Below are positions 37,201 to 44,965 of a stretch of 64,000 nucleotides of DNA, piece after piece. Source of the stretch: JAFDZV01 sp966128725. GTDB lineage: Bacteria > Bacteroidota > Ignavibacteria > OLB7. The first letter of the stretch is position 1. Each line of letters begins with the position of its first letter. The stretch lies in assembly GCA_966128725.1 (NCBI GenBank), contig CBHYLN010000007.1, positions 8,404-72,403 on the forward strand, given 5' to 3'. A program made the position numbers and the translations under genes. The notes below the pieces were generated by a model. That model did no database searches, was not told the DNA's origin, and saw only the letters and a list, made by a program, of their open reading frames with translations.

Positions 37201-38527
37201 CGCGCAGCTGGTGGGCAAGGGCTTGAACCTGATCCCGCCGACCAACCAGGATGGCCAGGGCGCCTCGCCGTTCGGTCCTCAGGGTGGTTCCAGCTCGGGT
37301 ACGTTCGCAATGCAGTTCCGGATCCTGACGCGCGACACCGTTCGCGGGTTCCAGGCCTTCTTCGGAGCCGCCAACCAGTCGCAGGACAACATCCTGTACT
37401 CGATCTACAAGCAGCCTGCCGGTACGAACGTGAACAATCCGCCTTCCGGTCAGCCGGTGGCCGTTACCCGTGCGTACGCGCAGCGTGGTGAGGGTCTGGT
37501 GGACTTCCCGGTCCCCGGAAAGCGCTACTACTTCGACCAGTATGTGACGTACTTGCTCGACACTGCCTACGTGGTTGAGCCGGGCATCTACTTCGCGACG
37601 GTTGCACAGCTTGGTCAGACGGGTCTGGAGCTTGGCGGTGACGCCAGCCGTCAGGCTCAGATTACCACGATTGCTTCGCCGGGCCCGCCTCTGGGCGTTG
37701 GTAACTACAGCATCGCCGCTCATCCGGAGATGCGCCAGAATCGCTTCTGGTACGAAGTGACCACGGAGTCCGGCGGCTGGAATCCGATGTTGACGCTGAC
37801 GAACAACCCTGGATATCCGCACCTCAACTACACTGGTCAGGTGCAGATCATCAACACGTACACGCGTGGCTCGTGGATCCCGATGATCCGCCCGTACTTC
37901 GGGTACAAGGAGAGCAATGCGTGCGTGGTTGAGCCGGTTGAGCTGTCGGCCTTCAACCTCACTGAACTGTCCGACGCACTTCGTCTGGACTGGACGACCT
38001 CGACCGAGATCAACAACCATGGCTTCACGGTGGAGCGCCGCGTAAAGGGTGCCGCCGAGTCGTGGCAGGATCTCGCCTTCCAGCAGGGTGCTGGCACGAC
38101 CAACCAGGTGCAGAAGTATGCGTACACGGATCGCTCGGTGGAGCGCGACGTAACGTACCAGTATCGTCTGCGCCAGGAGGATCGTGATGGATCGGTGAAC
38201 TACAGCGGTGTTAAGGAAGGCCGGATCAACGGCGCCACCGCGGGCAACGGTGCCAACGCTCTCTCGCAGAACGTACCGAACCCGGTGACGAACGAAACCA
38301 AGATCGGCTTCACGGTTGCTGAATCGCAGACGGTGACTCTTGAGATCACCGACGTGTACGGTGCGGTTGTCCGCAGCTACACGGTTGATGCGGTCAGCGG
38401 ACACGACAACTCCGTGACGTGGGATGGTCAGGACGCCAATGGTGTCCGCGTGGCCAACGGTGCATATATCTACAAGCTTATCGGCAACGGCTTCACCGTC
38501 GCCAAGAAGCTCACGGTTACGCACTAA
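34235..38527 (+). CDS. Very large T9SS-exported surface protein
   Basis: This 1430-residue protein begins MRRVLLLLCALALAIPAATAYA (signal peptide) and is beta-rich throughout. Near the N-terminus it has FYYYGRRYDSFYVSTNGLIALS, the pattern of nidogen/choice-of-anchor-like surface domains. Near the C-terminus comes a fibronectin-like domain common in Bacteroidota (LRLDWTTSTEINNHGFTVERR), then a FlgD-like T9SS sorting domain (SQNVPNPVTNETKIGF to VAKKLTVTH). AGGAG precedes the ATG at 34235. Codon use looks strongly biased, leaving a very long stop-free antisense frame; that suggests high expression. It could be a cell-surface or sheath protein. No enzyme motif was seen. Confidence 0.8.
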   Translation: MRRVLLLLCALALAIPAATAYAGGGGEDGQGDSPEPLRRSVDPGSYPGGPAAKAPLSTGYYVTDNDAPQTGPPWAPNYSFVDTTGTELQFWHRVISGPNQRAASYWTRPESEGYEYFRNPNNANDSSDNAFAGPISIGFPFYYYGRRYDSFYVSTNGLIALSNRRYQYNENGVRVDYAGQFDDVRPKTGNPLTDPTPDDYGYQYVALNNSTSPTAGILNPSNTTLPNPNLRSVISPLWDDTELSQFDPISVIPDDFGRLYWRRDQGGQRLIIYMVNQSMKGNKNIPLLNTVAGTTPRSLRANYQVVLDRTDSSIQFNYVTFRGVWTEPLSLVINVPANIMFAANATIGIQSHDQEFTNYLANYQFGGAVYVNGNPFGTPHNALAIKFKQWKNIVRVLSVNFQVPSQFVPGAFVDLPPGQDANNYELLLGNALLGVIRPVGTVQNVSSNVGPVNITPQPIRFNVVFRIRDLVNVANPPVYQRTRSTDSLWPIDGSGPTRPDKMTIVFDPYITNANVPRQTGRFRAEVIALDQAPNGATYGQEWPFDDTTGVRMFGIKRLEAPFINSFSDFDVSPEDGTIPSVHQWVAIGASVVDGEANCYNPPPPRGPAGPALQQLNSPVCLLDRRDAAGGFYNNNAPGVLGGDTLISFPINLSQTVVNPILLLSYQRAGRQQNGYPRGFSDNQRVGPEHAVYNTVKDRILADGVPDKLMVEFAAPSQDGISGIVNIQSGWRDATFNQNNDRIKWGTTSPRWGVFGGGGGSGTDTTGKVLVDEFDAGKDFEFYRAYMPVPSKWARANPGNKTFRFRIRAEVKMDGNPIGSPADDGDNFYVDNVMLVEPDKPEVEITAVRVDWPYTEAPASQARAIPLSVKIGNNGATAATTFGVAMYVENRTAPPPPGFYSYYRYQSIISVPAGRDRVENFPTWNAQDCGAIIRVTPTSQPTTTDYRIYARVLPQNYDSYSPNDVSYTDLKLKLGPTFAYDDGSNDVQNFAQLVGKGLNLIPPTNQDGQGASPFGPQGGSSSGTFAMQFRILTRDTVRGFQAFFGAANQSQDNILYSIYKQPAGTNVNNPPSGQPVAVTRAYAQRGEGLVDFPVPGKRYYFDQYVTYLLDTAYVVEPGIYFATVAQLGQTGLELGGDASRQAQITTIASPGPPLGVGNYSIAAHPEMRQNRFWYEVTTESGGWNPMLTLTNNPGYPHLNYTGQVQIINTYTRGSWIPMIRPYFGYKESNACVVEPVELSAFNLTELSDALRLDWTTSTEINNHGFTVERRVKGAAESWQDLAFQQGAGTTNQVQKYAYTDRSVERDVTYQYRLRQEDRDGSVNYSGVKEGRINGATAGNGANALSQNVPNPVTNETKIGFTVAESQTVTLEITDVYGAVVRSYTVDAVSGHDNSVTWDGQDANGVRVANGAYIYKLIGNGFTVAKKLTVTH

Positions 38528-38580
38528 TTCCGATCCATTCCCTACGTGCCCAGCAATGGGTTAACGCAGGATGACGATAG

Positions 38581-38618
38581 CAAAGCCCCCTCGAACTGTA
38601 TGGTTCGAGGGGGCTTTG
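38581..38618 (+). terminator. Rho-independent terminator of the large surface-protein gene
   Basis: CAAAGCCCCCTCGAAC (38581-38596) pairs perfectly over 16 bp with GTTCGAGGGGGCTTTG (38603-38618) around a 6-nt loop, and TATTTT follows. It lies 54 nt after the stop. This is the strongest terminator in the window and suits a highly expressed gene. Confidence 0.9.
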
Positions 38619-38718
38619 TATTTTGGCCACCCAATCCACGGCATTGCCTCGGGGCCTGCGGTTGCCGTTATCAAATGACACAGCCCGTGCGTCGCACGAG
38701 CGGTATCATTGCGCCATT

Positions 38719-39396
38719 ATGACAACGCACAGCGTACACGCAACAGAAAGGGAAGCACCTGCGGGACCCGTTCGCGTGGCGGTATTTGCCTCGGGGCGGG
38801 GCTCCACGTTTGCAGCGATCACACGAGTGCTTGCCACAGCAAAGCCTCCGCTGGCAACCATTGTGCTCTGTGTAAGCAATAACCCGAACCCCGGCGCGTT
38901 CGATATTGCCCGGCAGGCCGGCATCGAAACCGTCCGGCTGTCGCCGAGAATGTTTGAGGATGAATCCACGTATGCAACGGCACTTGCCGGGCTTCTGAAG
39001 GAGCGAGGCGTGGAGCTGGTGGTGTTGGCCGGGTATATGCGCCAGCTCCCGGCTTCAATCGTTGGGGCCTACCGTGGCCGTATCCTCAATATTCACCCGG
39101 CGTTGCTGCCGAAGTTTGGTGGCAAGGGCATGTACGGAATGCATGTCCACGAGGCGGTTATCGCTGCTGGTGAAGTCGAAAGCGGGCCAACGGTCCACCT
39201 CGTGGATGAGGAGTACGATACCGGGCCGATTGTAGCGCAGAGTCGGGTGCCGGTTCTTGCCGGCGATACACCGCAGGCGCTTGCCGATCGCGTGCTTGCC
39301 GAGGAACATATCCTGTATCCGCGCGTGGTGCTCGAGATGTCCGCGCGCCTGGCAGCCCAACGCACTGGCAACAGCACGGACGGTTCGTCAGTTTGA
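38719..39396 (+). CDS. purN: Phosphoribosylglycinamide formyltransferase
   Basis: PurN uses 10-formyl-THF to formylate GAR in purine synthesis. The 225-residue protein has the N-terminal VAVFASGRGSTFAAI loop, VVLAGYMRQL, the catalytic NIHPALLPKFGGKGMYG (Asn-x-His), and the Asp in VDEEYDTGPIVAQ. It is of usual length. The ATG at 38719 was chosen; the frame upstream runs over the terminator. It is 37 nt upstream of queF on the same strand, and the two may be co-transcribed, which makes sense since queuosine starts from a purine. Confidence 0.93.
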   Translation: MTTHSVHATEREAPAGPVRVAVFASGRGSTFAAITRVLATAKPPLATIVLCVSNNPNPGAFDIARQAGIETVRLSPRMFEDESTYATALAGLLKERGVELVVLAGYMRQLPASIVGAYRGRILNIHPALLPKFGGKGMYGMHVHEAVIAAGEVESGPTVHLVDEEYDTGPIVAQSRVPVLAGDTPQALADRVLAEEHILYPRVVLEMSARLAAQRTGNSTDGSSV

Positions 39397-39433
39397 AACG
39401 CTTGGATTTTCCCTTACTTGAATCCCAACAACC

Positions 39434-39811
39434 ATGACTCAACTTGAGACCTTCGCGAATCCGAAGCCGGACCGCGATTACACGATAACGCATGTGAACC
39501 CTGAGTTCACATCCGTGTGCCCGATGACGGGGCTGCCCGATTTTGGGACGATCACAATCGAATACGTGCCGGATCAGCTCTGTGTGGAGCTGAAGTCGTT
39601 GAAGTACTACTTCCTGGAGTTCCGTAACCGCGGCATCTTTTATGAAGCGGTGGTAAACGCAATCCTCGACGACATGGTACAGGCGATGCAGCCACACTAT
39701 GTGAAGGTAACCGGCGAATTCGGCACGCGCGGTGGCATCAATTCCACTGTAACTGCCGAATACGACGCGCTTGAGGAGGAGTGGCTGGCCGGGGAGGACG
39801 AAGACGAGTGA
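39434..39811 (+). CDS. queF: NADPH-dependent preQ0 reductase (7-cyano-7-deazaguanine reductase)
   Basis: QueF reduces preQ0 to preQ1 for queuosine tRNA modification. The 125-residue protein is of the short, type I (Bacillus-like) form. The catalytic Cys29 lies in FTSVCPMTGLPDFG, and Asp36 sits seven residues on, as in the family. The block VELKSLKYYFLEFRNRGIFYEA is also typical. Its stop overlaps the queD start by one base (TGATG), so queF and queD are translationally coupled. Confidence 0.95.
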   Translation: MTQLETFANPKPDRDYTITHVNPEFTSVCPMTGLPDFGTITIEYVPDQLCVELKSLKYYFLEFRNRGIFYEAVVNAILDDMVQAMQPHYVKVTGEFGTRGGINSTVTAEYDALEEEWLAGEDEDE

Positions 39812-40254
39812 TGAGCGACCAGCAGGCCGACGTGTTGCGTATTGCCAAGGACTTCCACTGGGAGATGGGGCACCGGCTGCCGTTCCATGAAGGGGGCTGC
39901 CGCAATCTTCATGGCCATTCCTATCGCATGCAGGTAGTGATTGAAGGTGTGCTGGACTCACACGGCATGGTGCTCGATTATTTCGATCTGAAGGAAATCG
40001 TGCAGCCGCTTGTCGATCGCCTGGATCACGCATTCCTGTGCGATGCCGGCGATGCCGAAATGCTTGCCTTCTTTCAGGCACATCCGCTCAAGCACGAGGT
40101 GGTGCCGTTCCTGACCACCGCCGAGAACCTTACCGGTTGGTTCGCGGCAGGGATCGCCGAATTGCTCCGACCATATCCCAATCTCCGAAGCCTGACAGTG
40201 CGCGTGCACGAAACCGAACGCACGTACGCCGAGCGTTCTCGTTCGCTGGTATAA
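39811..40254 (+). CDS. queD: 6-carboxytetrahydropterin synthase
   Basis: QueD makes 6-carboxy-5,6,7,8-tetrahydropterin from dihydroneopterin triphosphate, an early queuosine step. The 147-residue protein binds zinc through His21, His34 and His36 (GHRLPF, LHGHSY), with catalytic Cys30 in EGGCRN. C-terminal LTVRVHETERTYAE contains the conserved Glu. The start at 39811 overlaps the queF stop. The frame can be read ten codons further upstream, inside queF, but the overlap start is the natural choice. Confidence 0.94.
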   Translation: MSDQQADVLRIAKDFHWEMGHRLPFHEGGCRNLHGHSYRMQVVIEGVLDSHGMVLDYFDLKEIVQPLVDRLDHAFLCDAGDAEMLAFFQAHPLKHEVVPFLTTAENLTGWFAAGIAELLRPYPNLRSLTVRVHETERTYAERSRSLV

Positions 40255-40369
40255 CCCTTGATCCGATCCGCCCAACATCGAACGCGGCGCCAGCTCGCAT
40301 GCACGATGCGTGACCTTCCGAACATTGCTCTGCTTTCCGATGGGACTTCTCTCTCCAGCCAGTGATCCG

Positions 40370-41041
40370 ATGCGTGCCGTGGTGTTGATGAGCGGCGGCA
40401 TGGATAGCTGTGTGGTTGCGGCAATGCTCCGCGACGCGGGCTACGAGCTGAACGCATTACACACCAACTACGGGCAGCGAACCGAACGGAAGGAGTTGCA
40501 GTGTTTTCATGCTCAGGCGGACTACTACCAGGCAGCGCGGCGCCTGGTGGTGGATATAAGCCACCTGGCGGCCATCGGCGGCTCCAGCCTTACCGATCGC
40601 TCGATCGCCGTTGCGCCGGCGGAGCTTGACACCGACCAGATCCCCGCCACCTATGTGCCGTTCCGGAATGCCAATATCCTGGCGATCGCCGCAAGCTGGG
40701 CCGAGACAATTGGCGCCGGCACCATCGCCATCGGCGCGGTGGAGGAGGACTCCAGCGGTTACCCGGATTGCCGTCGCGTGTTCTACGATGCCTTCGAGAC
40801 GGTGATCGACCTTGGCACCCGTCCGGAAACCCGGATCGTGATTCGCACACCTGTTATCGAGATGTCGAAAGCGGAGATCGTGGCAACAGGCGTTAGGCTT
40901 GATGCGCCGCTTCATCTGTCGTGGTCGTGTTATTCCGAGGAAAGCGTTGCATGCGGCGAGTGCGATAGTTGCGCGCTCCGGCTTCGAGGGTTCCAGCGTG
41001 CCGGCCTGCGCGATCCATTGCCCTACGCCGGCGGCTCCTGA
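40370..41041 (+). CDS. queC: 7-cyano-7-deazaguanine (preQ0) synthase
   Basis: QueC turns 7-carboxy-7-deazaguanine into preQ0 using ATP and ammonia. The 223-residue protein has the PP-loop SGGMDS (8-13), LHTNYGQRTERKE, and the zinc-binding cysteine cluster WSCYSEESVACGECDSC near the C-terminus. It lies 115 nt after queD on the same strand. QueE, the radical-SAM enzyme that acts between QueD and QueC, was not seen in the window and must be encoded elsewhere. It converges on the AddB-like nuclease gene. Confidence 0.95.
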   Translation: MRAVVLMSGGMDSCVVAAMLRDAGYELNALHTNYGQRTERKELQCFHAQADYYQAARRLVVDISHLAAIGGSSLTDRSIAVAPAELDTDQIPATYVPFRNANILAIAASWAETIGAGTIAIGAVEEDSSGYPDCRRVFYDAFETVIDLGTRPETRIVIRTPVIEMSKAEIVATGVRLDAPLHLSWSCYSEESVACGECDSCALRLRGFQRAGLRDPLPYAGGS

Positions 41042-41273
41042 GCTCGACGTTGCCGGACGAAGCATCGTGGAATCCACGTGGTGGCCGGTGTCAGTCGTTA
41101 CGGCGTGCTGGCCTATGCTGGCGTGTTGGAAGGCGGCGCATACCGCACCGCATCCATCGGTGATACGGTGAACAAGGCGCGGCCACTCCGCGCGGCAGGC
41201 AACCGAATCCCCGAGCCGGCTGCATGGTGGACAACGTTGGGCAAGGCTCACAAGGCCCGGACCATTCTCTTGC

Positions 41274-44200
41274 CTATGCCGGCACCGATCCGCCGCCAAC
41301 GCGGCAAACGGCATGGTACTCGCAGCCACGGCATACGATGTTTACATCGTGGGTGGTTACACGGAATTCGCCCTGGGCAATCTGCTCAACGTAGTCCACC
41401 GCTTTCGTGAACAACGTCCCTACAAGCTCCACCAGATCCTCCACCGTTTCCGGATCGCTTCGAAGCGATCGCATCTGCATCAGATCGTTCTTCACCTCGT
41501 TCGGCACAAACAGGGCGCGTGTTTCGGCTTCCACACGCCGCGCATCCAGCCGATAGTAGATGCCGCCAACAGGCTTGACGTTCTCAACCGGCAGCCCGTA
41601 CCGTGCGGCAAGCATGTGCCGAATCACTTCAAGGTAAATCATCAATTGCAGGCTTGTGCCGTCGCGGATATCCGTGCGCGATGGGGGCTGCCCGGTCTTG
41701 TAATCGGCCACCACGAAATAGATCTCGTCACCGCTTCGATAGATCTCCACACGATCCACCTTCCCACGCACGCGCAGGTCGTGGATCTCCATGGCCGCGT
41801 CGCTGGACAGCTCCGCGTCGCGGGCGCCGGCATTCCCCCGACCTCCGAAGCTGACCTCGAAGAACTCCGGGGTAAGCTTCGATTTCTCGCTATCGGTACG
41901 TTCCGCGTCGGCGTTGATCCAATGTTCCAGAAGGCCGTCGAGCGCCTCCGAGCCAAGGATCCGCTCCTGATCGATTCGCCAGTACGGGTGATCGAATACG
42001 ATGCCGGCAATCTCCTCGCGGGCAAGCTCACGCGCCCGTTCCAACACCTGGTGGGTTTGCTCGCCGGTGATCGGGAGTTGGGCGGAATCACGCAGTTCGG
42101 TATAGAGCCTGAAGAGCACACTGTGCAGCAGCAGGCCGCGCTCAAGCGGTGTAAGCGAAACATCGAAGCTGGCCGGCGCAACCGCGCCCACCACACGCCG
42201 CGCGAAGAACTTGAATGGGCATCGTGCGTACAGCTCAAGCTGCGACGGTGAATATTCCTGTGTGCGGCGCCGGGCAAGCGTCTCGCGCTCCTCAGCGGTC
42301 AGTGCGGCGCCAATCGATCCCATGAATTCGGCTGCATCCCCTCGTTCCCTGGAACGCTCCACGCCAACGGTGTGGCGCAGGTTCTGGAGCATGTGCGAGG
42401 CATCGGCAATGCCCGGTACCTCGCCATCGTTCCACAGGGCCACGCCGGCCTCCTCGGCCAATGCATCGGGCGTGGCGATTGGCGCCAGGAATGCGATGCG
42501 CTCCGGGTGCGCGTTGCCGCGGCGGATGCGGTCGCGTACGGTGCGCAGCTCATCGATCTCGACAACGCGCCCTCGTTGTTCCAGTGTAGTAATACGCAGC
42601 AATGCATCCAGGAACGAAGAACGTACGTGTGCGGAGTTCCCGGCAAACCGGGGATACGTAAGCACGAGGCGACGTGTGCACGAGGTTACGGCCGTATAAA
42701 ACTGCACGCGCTCGCGTCGGAGCTGGCGATCCTGCGCATCGGGAAGCGGTTTGCCAAGAAACGTTTCCGGGATGTATGTGCTCGGGAATTCGCCATCGAC
42801 CAGCCCGCAGACAATCACGACATCGAACTCGAGACCCTGCATTGCCGATATCGGCGCCACCAGCACCCCGTAATCGTGTTTCTCGCGCAGTCGGTACGGG
42901 GCCGTTGTTGCGGCCGCACGCAAGTTGTCGATGTAGAATTCAAGCGGATAACGCACCGGTTCGGGAACCTCGCCTTCGGCGGCCTTGTGCGCCGGCGGCA
43001 TGGTGAATCCCGCGGCCGCGCCAACCTCGAAGAACTCGGTCATCTCGTCGAGCAGGCGCATGAATGCCGCCAGCGCACGGGTGTCGTGCTCCAGCTCATC
43101 GTGCACGCGTTGATAATCGTGTGGTGCGCGCGCGCGCGCGTTCAACTGGTCGCGAAGCGCAAGCGTATTGCGGGGCGTTTGAAGCACGGCCACCAGGCGC
43201 AATAACTCCGAGCGAAACTCCGTGGGTGTCATCCGCCTGTCGAACGGCGCCAGCAGCGTTTCCAGGGCATTGAAGCTGGCAAGGGCGCGTTCCAGTGTCT
43301 CCAGCTCCAGTGTTACCGACCGGCGATCGTCGTCGTCGTCGATCACGGCCATGCGCGGGCGCAGATACTCGATACGCTGTTGCAGGCGGCGTGCCCAGGC
43401 CAGGCGACCTCGTTGAATGCGCAGGCGTGCCGATGCCTCGGCCAGTGCCGGGGCGTCCACTGCGGGGCCGAACGTGAGATACGGCGAGGTAATGGCCCGC
43501 ATAACGTCGCGCCGATCGTAGCTGCCGGCCGGGATTGCCAGCGTTGCAAGGATTGACGTCAGCAACGAATTGCGGCTCAACTTCTGAGGCGTTGTAAGCA
43601 TTGCCGGGATGCCGTGCTCGGCAAGATGTTCGCGCAACGCGTCGCTGTAGCGATCAATGCCAAATGTGGTGATGCAGATCCGCTCCGGCGCTATTCCGTC
43701 ATCGATGACGATGCTTTTCACCAGTGCGGCAATACCCTGTGCTTCCTCCTCGCGGTTGAAGAAACCGAACACATCCATCAAATGGTCGAACGAGTCGTTT
43801 TCGATACGGTCGTCGGTTCGGAACAGGTTCTTCCGCATGTGGTGCCGGAATGGGCGCCGTTCTTCTTCCGGGATGTCGGTTGCAAGCGGGTCGAGATCCA
43901 GCGAGCGGAATCCGGCCGTTGTCAGCTTTGCATATGTCTCTTCAAAGTTGCCGTACAGCGGACCGTTTTCCTTGGCATAGTCGAAATAGACCATCACGTT
44001 CAGGCCGTCAACCATCCCAAGCTGAGCCAACATCGCAATCTGCGGCTGCGTGAACTCCGAGAACTCGTTAACCAGCAGCGTATGTGTGTTCGGGAAGGCA
44101 CGCCGGAATGCAGCGTTCATGTCGCGGAACAGCGCGGTGTTCACGTGCGCAGTGCGCCCGGCCGCGTCTATCCAACGGGTGTTCAGCAAACGCAGGTATT

Positions 44201-44714
44201 CGCTGTAGATGTTGTGAAGGTCCCGCAGCTTCACGATGTCGTAGGCGGTGTTGTCGCGATGGGCCTCGGCGTATTCGATGTCCTTGTCGAACTCCGACGG
44301 CATGATGCCATCGGCGCGTACACCGCTGATCACGCGGTAGATCCGTTCTACAACGCCAAGCGACGGCTCGCTCCCCTCCCGACCGTAGTACTCCAGGCTG
44401 ACGCGTTGCATCGCCGTGCGCATAAGCGCCAGACCAACCTCCGGCGTTACGTCGCGACGGTCGGACTCAAGCCCGCGATAGAACTGCGCGATAAATCCAT
44501 CGAAGCTGTGCAATGGTATGTTCTCCATTGGCAGCCCGGATGTTGTGCTGAACTCGTGAACGAGCTTTCGCTCGGTTTCGCGAATCATCCTGGAGCCCGG
44601 GAGCAGGAAGAGATAGCGGTGGAGATCGCCGCCACGCGCGGCGCCAAGCACGACCTCGTCGAAGTTGAGCGAGCTGAACTCCGGTTGCGATGTGTTGTAT
44701 AATAGTATCGGCAC
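41274..44714 (-). CDS. AddB-like iron-sulfur PD-(D/E)XK nuclease, degenerate helicase
   Basis: This 1146-residue protein has the AddB/RexB layout. The C-terminal nuclease has YSPSQLELYARCPFKFF, then GKVDRVEI and VVADYKTG (PD-(D/E)XK core). Three cysteines at 1128, 1131 and 1137 (C-x2-C-x5-C) plus the Cys in YARCPF fit the AddB [4Fe-4S] staple. The N-terminal SF1-helicase-like part keeps MQGLEFDVVIVCGLVDGEFP but shows no GxGKT/S Walker A, so it is probably not an active motor, as in AddB-type subunits of some Bacteroidota. It presumably works with an AddA-type helicase on double-strand ends. No addA lies beside it. The start is a GTG. Confidence 0.8.
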   Translation of the reverse strand: MPILLYNTSQPEFSSLNFDEVVLGAARGGDLHRYLFLLPGSRMIRETERKLVHEFSTTSGLPMENIPLHSFDGFIAQFYRGLESDRRDVTPEVGLALMRTAMQRVSLEYYGREGSEPSLGVVERIYRVISGVRADGIMPSEFDKDIEYAEAHRDNTAYDIVKLRDLHNIYSEYLRLLNTRWIDAAGRTAHVNTALFRDMNAAFRRAFPNTHTLLVNEFSEFTQPQIAMLAQLGMVDGLNVMVYFDYAKENGPLYGNFEETYAKLTTAGFRSLDLDPLATDIPEEERRPFRHHMRKNLFRTDDRIENDSFDHLMDVFGFFNREEEAQGIAALVKSIVIDDGIAPERICITTFGIDRYSDALREHLAEHGIPAMLTTPQKLSRNSLLTSILATLAIPAGSYDRRDVMRAITSPYLTFGPAVDAPALAEASARLRIQRGRLAWARRLQQRIEYLRPRMAVIDDDDDRRSVTLELETLERALASFNALETLLAPFDRRMTPTEFRSELLRLVAVLQTPRNTLALRDQLNARARAPHDYQRVHDELEHDTRALAAFMRLLDEMTEFFEVGAAAGFTMPPAHKAAEGEVPEPVRYPLEFYIDNLRAAATTAPYRLREKHDYGVLVAPISAMQGLEFDVVIVCGLVDGEFPSTYIPETFLGKPLPDAQDRQLRRERVQFYTAVTSCTRRLVLTYPRFAGNSAHVRSSFLDALLRITTLEQRGRVVEIDELRTVRDRIRRGNAHPERIAFLAPIATPDALAEEAGVALWNDGEVPGIADASHMLQNLRHTVGVERSRERGDAAEFMGSIGAALTAEERETLARRRTQEYSPSQLELYARCPFKFFARRVVGAVAPASFDVSLTPLERGLLLHSVLFRLYTELRDSAQLPITGEQTHQVLERARELAREEIAGIVFDHPYWRIDQERILGSEALDGLLEHWINADAERTDSEKSKLTPEFFEVSFGGRGNAGARDAELSSDAAMEIHDLRVRGKVDRVEIYRSGDEIYFVVADYKTGQPPSRTDIRDGTSLQLMIYLEVIRHMLAARYGLPVENVKPVGGIYYRLDARRVEAETRALFVPNEVKNDLMQMRSLRSDPETVEDLVELVGTLFTKAVDYVEQIAQGEFRVTTHDVNIVCRGCEYHAVCRVGGGSVPA

Positions 44715-44965
44715 AATTCAGGCAGTCTGATGTGGCGCGGGGCGCGATGGCTCTCCGACGTTGCGTGCCCATTCGGAGGGAGATGCGCGGCGTGATCACA
44801 CGGGCGTTTGAAGATAGGGTGTTGCCGCCAAATGCCGGCTCGGTGCGCGGTGGGGCAACCGAGCGGTGTTGCAACTGACCGAAGCGGACGCCCTGCCGCG
44901 ATCAACACCGGGCATGATGTGATCGGCTGCCCTTCAATGCGTTGCGATCATCCAAGGGGGTGACG

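Noticed and set aside
34520..38524. Minus-strand open frame of 1334 codons opposite the large surface-protein gene
   Set aside because: It is an antisense shadow. The plus strand has signal peptide, RBS, T9SS domain and terminator. The minus frame is Arg/Val/His-rich without domains, as caused by biased codon use on the other strand.
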